This document shows, piece after piece, positions 27,263 to 36,196 of a DNA stretch of 64,000 nt. The stretch's first letter is position 1, and each line of letters begins with the position of its first letter. Position numbers and translations under genes: made by a program. Under the pieces are notes generated by a model. The model was not told the DNA's origin and searched no databases. It saw only the letters and a list, made by a program, of their open reading frames with translations. Location of the stretch: assembly GCF_001661595.2 (NCBI RefSeq), contig NZ_LYPF02000019.1:62001-126000 (forward strand), written 5' to 3'. The DNA is from Crocinitomix algicola (GTDB taxonomy: Bacteria > Bacteroidota > Bacteroidia > Flavobacteriales_D > Crocinitomicaceae).

Positions 27263-28231
27263 TTGCTTAATAAGTTGATATATTATGGGGTAGTATTGCC
27301 AATGTCTTATTTGCCATTTGCGATAATTAACTTGTTCGCCTATTTCACGTTTTTTTTATTGTATCGTATAATTCCCTATCGAAAAAAAGTTGTAAGAAAG
27401 AACATTAATAGCTCTTTTCCAGGTTTATCGCAAAAAGAAAAAGAGGTTATAGTAAAGAAATTTTATAAGCATTTGGCGTTTTTATTGGCAGAGTCAGTTA
27501 AAAACTTAAGTATTTCTGAAAATAGCCTCAAGAAAAGGATGCGCGTGAAAAATCCTGAATTGATGAATAAGTTGTACGATGAAGGAAAGTCGGTCCTCTT
27601 AGTTTCAGGACATTTTTTTAATTGGGAGTTTTTGATAACGGCACAAAATTTAATTTTCAAGCATCAGGCAATTGGCATTGGTATGCCTTTATCGAATAAG
27701 TTTTGGGATAAAAAAATAAATGAGAGAAGAGCCAGGTTTGGAATGGAGGTAGTTAATGCGAATACGTATAAGGAAGTTATTAATTCATATGATAATCAAC
27801 CAACTGCTACGTTAGTTTTGGGAGATCAATCTCCAGGTAAAGATGAAAATTGTTTTTGGACGGAATTTTTGAATCAGGAAACAGCGTTTTTCTTTGGTGC
27901 AGAAATAATAGCAAATGAACGCAATATGGCAGTGGTTTATGCAAGTATGAATCGATTAAAAAATGGCCATTACGAGTTGGAACTTAAGCTAATTTCGGAT
28001 CAACCAATTAATGAGAAATATGGCTTTATCACACAAACTTATATTTCTTTTTTAGAGGATGATATTAAGAAACATAAACATGCTTGGCTATGGTCTCATA
28101 AACGATGGAAAAAGGATATACCTGTAGCACTTTCTTCACTAAAAAAGAATCATCAAGATAGATTCAATAGAAAGTTTCGATCAAGACAGTCATCAGCGCC
28201 GACTAACGCGGAAACCCGGGGCAACGCATAA
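27263..28231 (+). CDS. Lysophospholipid/lipid A acyltransferase (LpxL/HtrB-like)
   Basis: 322 residues. One N-terminal membrane segment, then the acyltransferase motif His117-x4-Glu122 (HFFNWE) and the downstream GDQSPGKDEN and FFGAE stretches of the LpxL/HtrB family, which transfer secondary acyl chains onto lipid A. The start is TTG; the next ATG (27302) would cut the membrane segment. The last 29 bp overlap tail-to-tail with the DinB-fold gene on the other strand. Confidence 0.85.
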   Translation: MLNKLIYYGVVLPMSYLPFAIINLFAYFTFFLLYRIIPYRKKVVRKNINSSFPGLSQKEKEVIVKKFYKHLAFLLAESVKNLSISENSLKKRMRVKNPELMNKLYDEGKSVLLVSGHFFNWEFLITAQNLIFKHQAIGIGMPLSNKFWDKKINERRARFGMEVVNANTYKEVINSYDNQPTATLVLGDQSPGKDENCFWTEFLNQETAFFFGAEIIANERNMAVVYASMNRLKNGHYELELKLISDQPINEKYGFITQTYISFLEDDIKKHKHAWLWSHKRWKKDIPVALSSLKKNHQDRFNRKFRSRQSSAPTNAETRGNA

Positions 28232-28787
28232 CACGCTTCATTTGTTCGACATGCCTTTCATTGTGGAATGCTGTAAAGATAAAAGCATCACCTAAGTTTA
28301 GCTTTACTACAGGTCTTAATGATAATGGACATTTAGTTTTACGCAAATTTATTGTCGCACCTTCGCTTAAAACTAATCCAAACTCTTTGACATGCTCCTT
28401 ATATTCTTCAATTACATTTTCCAATGAAAGCGATTTATTGACTAAAGGATTATAATCTTTAGTTGATTTCAGTTTACGCTTTATATTTTTTACTTTACCA
28501 AGTTTAACAGATCTGTAAACCGCTATTCCTAGTGGACTACTATTAAAAAATTCAGTAGGCTCTTTAAATCGAGTATTTGAAATTTTACCTCTGAAAACAG
28601 GAATATAATAACGATAATAAGCGTTTAAATGAGCGAGACATTGAGCAATACTCCAGCTTTTTTCATTCGGTTGCCAATTCAACTGCTCGTCATTTAATTC
28701 AGAAAATACTGTATTAACATCATTTACACAACTGTCTAAAACGCTGTTTAATTTTCGAATTAAGATTGGAATAGGTACTCTTTTCAT
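28203..28787 (-). CDS. DinB-superfamily protein
   Basis: 194 residues, four-helix-bundle pattern. LNWQPNEKSWSIAQCLAHLN and FHNERHVEQMKRVM carry the three metal-binding histidines of the DinB/YfiT fold (one in LAHLN and two in the HNERH motif). Members are metal-dependent thiol transferases such as bacillithiol S-transferases or maleylpyruvate isomerases; bshA at 52808 shows this organism makes bacillithiol, so a bacillithiol-linked role is possible. It is convergent with, and overlaps, the LpxL-like gene. Confidence 0.8.
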   Translation of the reverse strand: MKRVPIPILIRKLNSVLDSCVNDVNTVFSELNDEQLNWQPNEKSWSIAQCLAHLNAYYRYYIPVFRGKISNTRFKEPTEFFNSSPLGIAVYRSVKLGKVKNIKRKLKSTKDYNPLVNKSLSLENVIEEYKEHVKEFGLVLSEGATINLRKTKCPLSLRPVVKLNLGDAFIFTAFHNERHVEQMKRVMRCPGFPR

Positions 28788-28991
28788 TTTAAATTGCTTA
28801 GCCGTTGAATTGCATTTTCTTACCTCTAAGTTTACTCTTGTTTAGCATCAATAACTTAATGCTCTTCTTGTCCATTTATAGAGAATAATCAAAAATAACA
28901 TTAAATTTAGTATCTTTTTTAAGATTGTAAAACTTATTTGTATTGATGTTTAAATTTCAGTGATACAGAACAAAATCGGAGACTAAAATTA

Positions 28992-31900
28992 ATGGCAGAA
29001 GGTAAAAAGTTTGGAACTTTTGGAGGGGTATTTACTCCCTCAATTTTGACAATTCTAGGGGTAATTATGTATCTTAGAATGGGTTGGGTAGTTGGTCATG
29101 CAGGACTTACGCTGGCAATAGGAATTGTTCTTTTTGCGCATCTAATTTCCATCACAACCGGTCTTAGTATTTCTTCAATAGCTACTGATAAAAAAGTTGG
29201 GGCTGGTGGTGTATATTACGTTTTATCAAGGAGTTTAGGTTTGCCAATTGGTGGAGCTTTGGGAATTACTTTATTTGTTGCAACTGCGCTAAGTATTGCT
29301 TTGTATTTAGTTGGTTTCGCTGAAATATTCAACGAATTTTGGCATATTGGTTATGTTGAAAATGAAGTAGGAGAGCTCGTTAAAAGTCCAAAAATTCTTA
29401 ATTCATACCGATTGACAGGTAGCCTTGCATTACTTGTTTTAACCATTATCGCTTTTATTAGTACCTCTATTGCCATTAAATCACAGTACATAATTTTATC
29501 AATAATCTTTCTCTCTTTAGGCGCTTTATTTTTAGGAAATGGCAATAATCCTGAAGCGGTAGTGGCAGCAGTTGTGACCAATGAGAAAATTGCATGGGCT
29601 ACGTTGTTTGCAGTGTTTTTTCCCGCAGTTACCGGATTTACAGCTGGCGTGGCGATGTCAGGTGATTTGAAAAACCCTAAAAAGGCAATTCCAATTGGAA
29701 CGATGGGAGCAATAGCTGTTGGATTAGTAATTTATCTTACTCTCGCTATCTTTTTAGATTATTCCATCGATAAAGAAACTTTAATTAATGACCCAAAGGC
29801 ACTTTTTAATTATGCTCTTTTACCAATTCTAGTCTATTGTGGTGTTTGGGGAGCAACGTTGTCCTCTGCTTTGGGTGGAATTTTAGGCGGACCAAGAATT
29901 TTACAGGCAATGTCGGTGGACAAATTAACGCCAAAAGTATTCGCTAAAGGGGTTGGGAAATCTAATGAACCTCGAAATGCCTTAATCTTGACAGTGATTA
30001 TTGCACAAGCTGGCATTTTAATTGGTGATTTGAATATTATTGCCGAAGTCGTTTCTATGTTTTATTTGGCCGCTTACGGTTTTATTAATCTTTCATTTTT
30101 TCTAGAGAGCTGGGCAAGTGCCGACTTTAAACCAACTTTTAAAGTTAAAAAATGGGTTGGATTATTTGGTTTCATTGCAACATTTGGAGTCATGTCTCAA
30201 TTAAATTTACCAGCGATGATTGCTGCCTTTATAATTATTGGTGGTATTTACCTCTATTTTTCTCGTAAACAGGTTGTTTTAGGTACAGGCGATATTTGGC
30301 AGTCGGTTTGGGCAACTATTGTAAAGAAGGGATTGAAACGGATGGAAACAGGGAATGATCATAAACGGAATTGGAAGCCGAATACGCTTTTATTCAGTAC
30401 AAATCATGACCAGCGCAGGAAAATGATTGAATTCAGTAAAGCCGTCTCTGGTCAAGGTGGAATTATAACCAATTTTGATCTATATGAAAATCCTCAAGCA
30501 AAAGTACTTTTCCCAAAAAATAAGGAGGCCGTTAAAGATGAAGAGCTCGAAAAACATGGGATTTTCGGTAGAAAATTAGAGGTTCAAAATATCTTTAAAG
30601 GAATTGAAAGTATAGCCTGTACTTTTGGTTTTTCAGGAATCGAACCAAATACGGTTATGATGGATTGGCCTGGACAAACAAAGGACCCAAAGTGGTTCAC
30701 TGCGATGACCGAAAAATTAATCGAATTAGATTATAATGTACTGTATTTAGATTATGATGAAAGATGGGGGTTCAGGAAAAAATCTAAAATTGATTTATGG
30801 TGGAGAGGGGTAGGTAATAATGCTGAATTGATGCTTTCTTTAGCTAAGTTTATTACAAGTTCTCCCGATTGGTCTCAAGCAAATATTCGTGTTTTACTTG
30901 CCAATGATTCAAACGTTGAATTTAAGGTAGTTGAAAATCGGATAAAAACCATTATTGAACAATTTAGAGTTAAGGCCGAAATTAAAGTAGTTAATAATGA
31001 ATTGGATAAAAAGCCGATTTACGAATTAATGAAAATACACTCTAGCGAAGCAGATCTTGTTTTTGTAGGCATCCCAGAGATAAATGAAGAAGATCGTGAA
31101 GACTTTGTGACAAAAACGAACAGTCTAGTAGGGGTAATTGGAACAACTTTACTTGTTAAAGCATCTTCTCAATTCGAAGAGACTGATTTGAAGCTTGAAA
31201 CAATAACACTTAAGCACAATCCGAGAGAAATTGAACGAACAGCTTTAATTCCACTTGATAATTATCCAGATGACGGAATAAAAGCCGCATTGACCCGCAC
31301 CGACCAGGAGTTAGAGGAGATGACGGAGGAGCTAATTGCTAAAGGAATTCAACCCATCGAAAATTATCACCATGAAATATTTTCAACCCTAGTCACCAAG
31401 TTGGATGAATATCTTAAGAACATCAATGAAAAAGATACTCGAGAAGAAATTCAAGAAAAATTAAACACCGTCCTAGAACAAATAAGGAATGAATATTCGG
31501 ATGCCATAGAAAATAGACTACCACTAGTTTATGAGGGATTAGATGAAACTGTATCGGATTATTTTAATGCAAAAGAAAAACTTATTGCTTATCTCGAAAA
31601 GAAAATTGTTGTAAATCATTTTTACGATGCGCATGGAAAGCTGAATAAGAAAAAAAGAAAAATAAAGTACCGAGACTCCTTACAAAGAATGTGGTATGCC
31701 AAAGGAATAAAAGGGGATTTTTCCGCGCTACAAGAATTTGGGTATCATAATTTAATTCTATTGCACCAAAGTAAAAATATTTTACACGATGTAATTTGGA
31801 AGTTGTTTGATAAAGCAGATAACAATGGTATTGAGCTTGATAAAATAAATGCCTGTAAAAAAACCTTAAATCAATCTCTGAACCAAATAGGAGATGAAGC

Positions 31901-34046
31901 ATTAAACTTATCGGCAAATCTTTATCATAAATTAAGAAATAACGAAAGAGAAGCATTCAATAAAGCAGCAAAAATATTTTTGTCGAAACAATATTTGCAA
32001 AGAATTCAAGAAACTTACAGCGTTCTTCCCCATAGAGAGTACAAAAAAATAAGAAAAGGAACGAATAATTTCCCCTCTTATTGGTACCGAAATGTTATCC
32101 TGTTTACATTTCACCTTCAAGCTGAAATCTATTTAATCGGATATGCTGGAAAAATTAAAGGATTGGTTTATGAACTAACGGCATATACGAGAAGTAATTA
32201 TAGTACCAAAATCAATGATAACCTTTCGGAAGTTGAAAAGCAAATTGAAAATTTAAATCAATTAATTGTCAGTTCAAACGAACAAGGTATTCTGGGCTCC
32301 GCAATACGTATTTCCGAAGAATTATATTTTAATTCAGAGACCATTATAAATCGTCTAATAGATGGCATTCAGGAAATGAATAATAAAGTTCCTGATGAAG
32401 TAGAATTAATGACCGCGAAATCTATTAATGGAATTAGAAACGCTCAAGCGGAAGAAATACAAACTGAAAAAATTGCCTTAAAAGAAATTACAGATTACCT
32501 AACACGAACACATTTTGTCGATCCATTACATCAAAGAATTCAAGAGTTTTATGAGCAATTAAAACGTTTATCGGGTCAAATGATGCATCTGACCATTCGA
32601 GTTCAAAAAGCCATTGATTCATATTCTACGACCAATAAAATTAAGCCTTTGGCTGATATGATCTCAGAAGCATCCGTTGAAATTATTGAAATGAAAAATG
32701 ATTTTAATTTGGTGCAGCAAGGGTTTGAGTCTGAATTAAAGGAACGTCAAAATATTATTCAGCAAGAACTGGATATTAATCAAATTATTGAGCAAGTAGA
32801 AACCTTACGACAATACGTCAAACAACACAAGCGTAAGAACGTAATATTGGAACGCTTAGGTCGTGTCAATAAAAAGGCGACGAAAAAAGTAGGAAATGTT
32901 TTTGACTATTTAATACAAAAGAAACAGGATCACACGGCTGAAAAATATAAGTCTTCCTATCAAAATTTAATGAGTGAACAAGGCATTATAAGTAATTTTG
33001 TTCAAGCGGTTCGCGGTCAATCTCAACTTCCTTTTTATTATCAACAATTATTTAAGGGCTCTTATTTTTCTGATAGTAAAACATTAGAAAACCGGAAGCA
33101 AGAAATTGATCGGGTCAAGGCTGCAATTGACCATTTGAATAGCGGAGCTAATGGTGCAATATTAATATTAGGTGAAGCAGGTAGTGGTAAAACGTATTTA
33201 ACAACGCATATATCAAGTCATGAATTAAATGGAAGTCTCTATAAAATTCAACCGCCGTTAAATCGTTCATGGACAAAAGATGATTTATTAAAAGCTATTC
33301 AGCGGGTAACAGGGTTTAAGGATAACCTTCAGAAAATTTTTAATAAGTTGCCCAAGAAATCAACTATTATATTCGAGAATATTGAGCAATGGTGGTTAAA
33401 GGCGCCAGGTGGAGATGTTGTACTGAATGAGCTGACTAGAATAATTAATAAGTATAGCTCAAAACACTATTTTATTCTGACAGCGAATATAAGTGCGTAT
33501 CGATTAATGGCTCAGCATACTTTTATTAAAAATGCAATTATCGAATCGGTAATATTACCGCCGTTAACACCTAATCAAATCAAAGACGTTATTTGGTCGA
33601 GACATCAAATAGGCGGCTTGGAAATTCAATTGGATAAAGAGAGTGAACAACATTTATCGGTACATAAAATAAATAAATTTTTACTCAAGTTTCATGGCGC
33701 CGCTGAAGGGAATGTTGGATTAGCCCTGCAAATTTGGCTGAGTTCAATTTTAGAAAAGAAGGATAATGCAATTGTGATGAGCCTACCAGATAAACACCGA
33801 CTTGGAACAATAAATGACGCCAAGTGGAAGAATATGATTTATCAGTTGTTTATCCATTATAACTTATCAAGAGATGAGTTGTATACAATTTATGGACAAG
33901 GAGAAAAAAATTGGGTGAATCGAATATTACTTAGTCTCAAAAACTCAGGAATTGTGAAACAAAATGAGCGAGGAGAATTTTATCTAATTAAATTATCCAG
34001 GCCGTATATTGAGAAATGGTTAAAAGAGAATGGGTTTATAAAATAG
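28992..34046 (+). CDS. SLC12-type cation-chloride cotransporter fused to helical region and AAA-type ATPase
   Basis: 1684 residues. Residues 8-425 form an APC-superfamily transporter with about 12 membrane segments, closest in pattern to the SLC12 family (GTFGGVFTPSILTILGVIMYLRMGWVVG; GVYYVLSRSLG; FFPAVTGFTAGVAMSGDLKNPKKAIP is about 209-234). Residues 460-730 are the SLC12-like cytosolic domain (LLFSTNHDQRRKMIEF; LYLDYDERWGF). Residues 765-1380 are predicted coiled-coil/helical. Residues 1385-1600 are a P-loop ATPase: Walker A GEAGSGKT 1394-1401, Walker B-like TIIFEN 1458-1463, and sensor-1-like Asn1499 in ILTANIS. About 1605-1684 resembles a winged helix. SLC12 proteins co-transport Na+/K+ with Cl-; here transport may be gated by ATP. 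The MscS-like gene begins 12 bp downstream. No sign of frame error. Confidence 0.9.
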   Translation: MAEGKKFGTFGGVFTPSILTILGVIMYLRMGWVVGHAGLTLAIGIVLFAHLISITTGLSISSIATDKKVGAGGVYYVLSRSLGLPIGGALGITLFVATALSIALYLVGFAEIFNEFWHIGYVENEVGELVKSPKILNSYRLTGSLALLVLTIIAFISTSIAIKSQYIILSIIFLSLGALFLGNGNNPEAVVAAVVTNEKIAWATLFAVFFPAVTGFTAGVAMSGDLKNPKKAIPIGTMGAIAVGLVIYLTLAIFLDYSIDKETLINDPKALFNYALLPILVYCGVWGATLSSALGGILGGPRILQAMSVDKLTPKVFAKGVGKSNEPRNALILTVIIAQAGILIGDLNIIAEVVSMFYLAAYGFINLSFFLESWASADFKPTFKVKKWVGLFGFIATFGVMSQLNLPAMIAAFIIIGGIYLYFSRKQVVLGTGDIWQSVWATIVKKGLKRMETGNDHKRNWKPNTLLFSTNHDQRRKMIEFSKAVSGQGGIITNFDLYENPQAKVLFPKNKEAVKDEELEKHGIFGRKLEVQNIFKGIESIACTFGFSGIEPNTVMMDWPGQTKDPKWFTAMTEKLIELDYNVLYLDYDERWGFRKKSKIDLWWRGVGNNAELMLSLAKFITSSPDWSQANIRVLLANDSNVEFKVVENRIKTIIEQFRVKAEIKVVNNELDKKPIYELMKIHSSEADLVFVGIPEINEEDREDFVTKTNSLVGVIGTTLLVKASSQFEETDLKLETITLKHNPREIERTALIPLDNYPDDGIKAALTRTDQELEEMTEELIAKGIQPIENYHHEIFSTLVTKLDEYLKNINEKDTREEIQEKLNTVLEQIRNEYSDAIENRLPLVYEGLDETVSDYFNAKEKLIAYLEKKIVVNHFYDAHGKLNKKKRKIKYRDSLQRMWYAKGIKGDFSALQEFGYHNLILLHQSKNILHDVIWKLFDKADNNGIELDKINACKKTLNQSLNQIGDEALNLSANLYHKLRNNEREAFNKAAKIFLSKQYLQRIQETYSVLPHREYKKIRKGTNNFPSYWYRNVILFTFHLQAEIYLIGYAGKIKGLVYELTAYTRSNYSTKINDNLSEVEKQIENLNQLIVSSNEQGILGSAIRISEELYFNSETIINRLIDGIQEMNNKVPDEVELMTAKSINGIRNAQAEEIQTEKIALKEITDYLTRTHFVDPLHQRIQEFYEQLKRLSGQMMHLTIRVQKAIDSYSTTNKIKPLADMISEASVEIIEMKNDFNLVQQGFESELKERQNIIQQELDINQIIEQVETLRQYVKQHKRKNVILERLGRVNKKATKKVGNVFDYLIQKKQDHTAEKYKSSYQNLMSEQGIISNFVQAVRGQSQLPFYYQQLFKGSYFSDSKTLENRKQEIDRVKAAIDHLNSGANGAILILGEAGSGKTYLTTHISSHELNGSLYKIQPPLNRSWTKDDLLKAIQRVTGFKDNLQKIFNKLPKKSTIIFENIEQWWLKAPGGDVVLNELTRIINKYSSKHYFILTANISAYRLMAQHTFIKNAIIESVILPPLTPNQIKDVIWSRHQIGGLEIQLDKESEQHLSVHKINKFLLKFHGAAEGNVGLALQIWLSSILEKKDNAIVMSLPDKHRLGTINDAKWKNMIYQLFIHYNLSRDELYTIYGQGEKNWVNRILLSLKNSGIVKQNERGEFYLIKLSRPYIEKWLKENGFIK

Positions 34047-34058
34047 AAGATTGGAACT

Positions 34059-34775
34059 ATGCTTAGTAATAGATTATTTAGTTTAGGTTATGGATTGGAT
34101 ACTTTTATCATTCTTTTGTTGATTGGAGGAGTGATATTCGGGTCATTTTATTTAGTAAGACACTATATCGTCCCGGTTTTTGAAACGGGTAAAAAAAATG
34201 CAAAAATTGAACTGTTTTTGTTTCGGTTGGAAACGATTATATGGCTGTTATTTGCCTTTTTTAGTATTACTCAGTTTTTAACAGAAAGCTTGTTCGTTAC
34301 AGCGGCTTTACTGCTTGTGGTTGGATTGATTGGATTTAATTTTTGGCGAGATTTTTTTCCAGGATTATGGCTTCGACTAGGGAATAAATACAAAGTAAAT
34401 GACCCCGTAAGGTTTATGAATTATATCGGTTTAATTAGCAAAATTGGAACGACATCAATTCACCTAAAAACAAAGGATGAGGAAATCGTTTACATTCCTT
34501 TCCATAAGTTGACATCAGAATTGTTTGTTAAAAGGCAGGCAAAAGGAAAATTGATGTCTAAAAAAATAGTGTATCAAATAGGAGATATTGATAAAGAAAA
34601 ACTACTTTCAGCGGTAAACGGCTGGATACAGGAATGCCCATGGTCCATACCGCAATCCGATTATGTTGTAAATTTGCAATCAGATGGTTTCTTGAATATA
34701 ACGGTCTATGCTGTAGATGAATACTCACTCACAAAGACAGAGTTTTACCTTCAAAACTGTTTAGAATCATTCTAA
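34059..34775 (+). CDS. MscS-like small-conductance channel family protein
   Basis: 238 residues. Three hydrophobic segments (about 13-35, 54-74 and 76-97) precede the MscS beta domain: NKYKVNDPVRFMNYIGLISKIGTTSIHLKTKDEEIVYIPFHKL (109-151, key residues Asp115, Gly124, Ile146-Pro147). The usual IPN is IPF here, and the Gly/Ala packing of the pore helix is weak (AALLLVVGLIGFNFWRDFF), so conductance is not certain. It directly follows the transporter-ATPase fusion gene, implying joint control of ion or volume balance. Confidence 0.75.
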   Translation: MLSNRLFSLGYGLDTFIILLLIGGVIFGSFYLVRHYIVPVFETGKKNAKIELFLFRLETIIWLLFAFFSITQFLTESLFVTAALLLVVGLIGFNFWRDFFPGLWLRLGNKYKVNDPVRFMNYIGLISKIGTTSIHLKTKDEEIVYIPFHKLTSELFVKRQAKGKLMSKKIVYQIGDIDKEKLLSAVNGWIQECPWSIPQSDYVVNLQSDGFLNITVYAVDEYSLTKTEFYLQNCLESF

Positions 34776-34866
34776 ATAAATAGCTTTAGTAAGTTCACGT
34801 TGATTATTGCGACTTAAATCGTAATTTGTTGCAGAAACAATAAAAACGAATTTGAGAATTACTGAT

Positions 34867-36195
34867 ATGCAGAAAATTGTAATAATTGGAAACGGAATTT
34901 CAGGTGTAACAGCTGCCCGCCATATCAGAAAAAAATCTGATGCTGAACTTCTAATAATTTCAGATGAAACGCCTTATTTTTTCTCAAGAACAGCACTGAT
35001 GTATGTGTTTATGGGACACATGCGAAAACAAGACATTAAACCATACGAAGACTGGTTTTGGAAAAAAAATCGAATAGATCTATTGCAAGACTATGTTTCG
35101 GGCATTAAAGCATCCGATTCCGAATTATCGTTGCAATCTGGTAAAAAAATTAAATTTGATAAGTTGATAATTGCAACAGGTTCAAAACCAAATAAGTTTG
35201 GATGGCCCGGTCAAGATTTAAAAGGAGTACAAGGTCTGTACTCCATGCAAGACCTGGATAATTTAACTAAAAGAGCAGACGAAATTCAAAGGGCAGTAAT
35301 TGTAGGAGGAGGATTAATTGGAGTTGAGCTTGCGGAGATGCTAGTTTCAAGAGGGATTGAAGTTGTATTTTTAGTCAGAGAGAATCGTTTTTGGGGAAGT
35401 GTTTTACCTGTAGAAGAAGGAAATTTAATTTCAAATCATATTCAAAAACACCACATCGATCTCCGGTTTAATACTGAACTTGATCAAATTTTTGGTGATG
35501 AAAATGGGGTAGTAAACGAAATAATTACCAAAGATGGCGAACGAATAAGTTGTCAATTTGTTGGCTTAACCGCAGGAGTCTCACCGAATGTTGAATGGTT
35601 AAAGAATTCAGCAATTAACATTGATCGCGGTATAGTTGTAAATCAGTATTTTGAAACTAATTTACCCAATATATATGCGATAGGGGATTGTGCGCAATTT
35701 CAAGTTCCTGTTGAAGGACGCAAGAACATCGAACAGGTGTGGTATACTGGTAGAATAATGGGGGAAACATTAGCGGCTACATTGACCGGAAACCGAAAAG
35801 CTTATCAACCCGGACCATGGTTTAATTCTGCAAAATTCTTTGATATTGAATATCAAACATATGGAAATGTAAATGCCAATAGAGCTGCAAATGAACTTGA
35901 TTTTTATTGGCAGCATCCAACTAAAGAAATTGCGATTCATCTGGTCTGGGAAAAATCGAACGAAATTTTTATCGGAATAAATGTGTTTGGTTTGAGAATG
36001 AGACACGAGCTATTTAATCAATGGCTAAAAACTAAGGTGCACATTGATGAAGTTATGGCAAATCTAAGAATAGCCAATTTTGACCCAGAATTTTATAAGC
36101 GATACGAAAATGAGATTTTAGATTCTTTTAATCTTCAAACAGGTAAAAATATTCGTCTTTTAAAACAAAAATGGTGGCAAAAAGTATTAGGGTAA
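34867..36195 (+). CDS. FAD-dependent pyridine nucleotide-disulfide-type oxidoreductase
   Basis: 442 residues from ATG at 34867 (an in-frame TTG at 34852 is less likely). FAD motif VIIGNGISGVTAA at the N-terminus, NAD(P)H motif VIVGGGLIGVELAE near 145-158, and the closing FAD motif IYAIGDCAQF. There is no CxxxxC or CxxC disulfide, so it belongs with the NirB/rubredoxin-reductase-like group that passes electrons to an iron-sulfur partner. The partner is probably the membrane Fe-S protein starting 1 bp after the stop. Physiological role unknown. Confidence 0.85.
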   Translation: MQKIVIIGNGISGVTAARHIRKKSDAELLIISDETPYFFSRTALMYVFMGHMRKQDIKPYEDWFWKKNRIDLLQDYVSGIKASDSELSLQSGKKIKFDKLIIATGSKPNKFGWPGQDLKGVQGLYSMQDLDNLTKRADEIQRAVIVGGGLIGVELAEMLVSRGIEVVFLVRENRFWGSVLPVEEGNLISNHIQKHHIDLRFNTELDQIFGDENGVVNEIITKDGERISCQFVGLTAGVSPNVEWLKNSAINIDRGIVVNQYFETNLPNIYAIGDCAQFQVPVEGRKNIEQVWYTGRIMGETLAATLTGNRKAYQPGPWFNSAKFFDIEYQTYGNVNANRAANELDFYWQHPTKEIAIHLVWEKSNEIFIGINVFGLRMRHELFNQWLKTKVHIDEVMANLRIANFDPEFYKRYENEILDSFNLQTGKNIRLLKQKWWQKVLG

Positions 36196-36196
36196 T

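Noticed and set aside
31582-31956. 124-codon minus-strand open frame inside the transporter-ATPase gene
   Set aside because: Fully contained in the helical region of a real gene on the other strand, with no recognisable domain.
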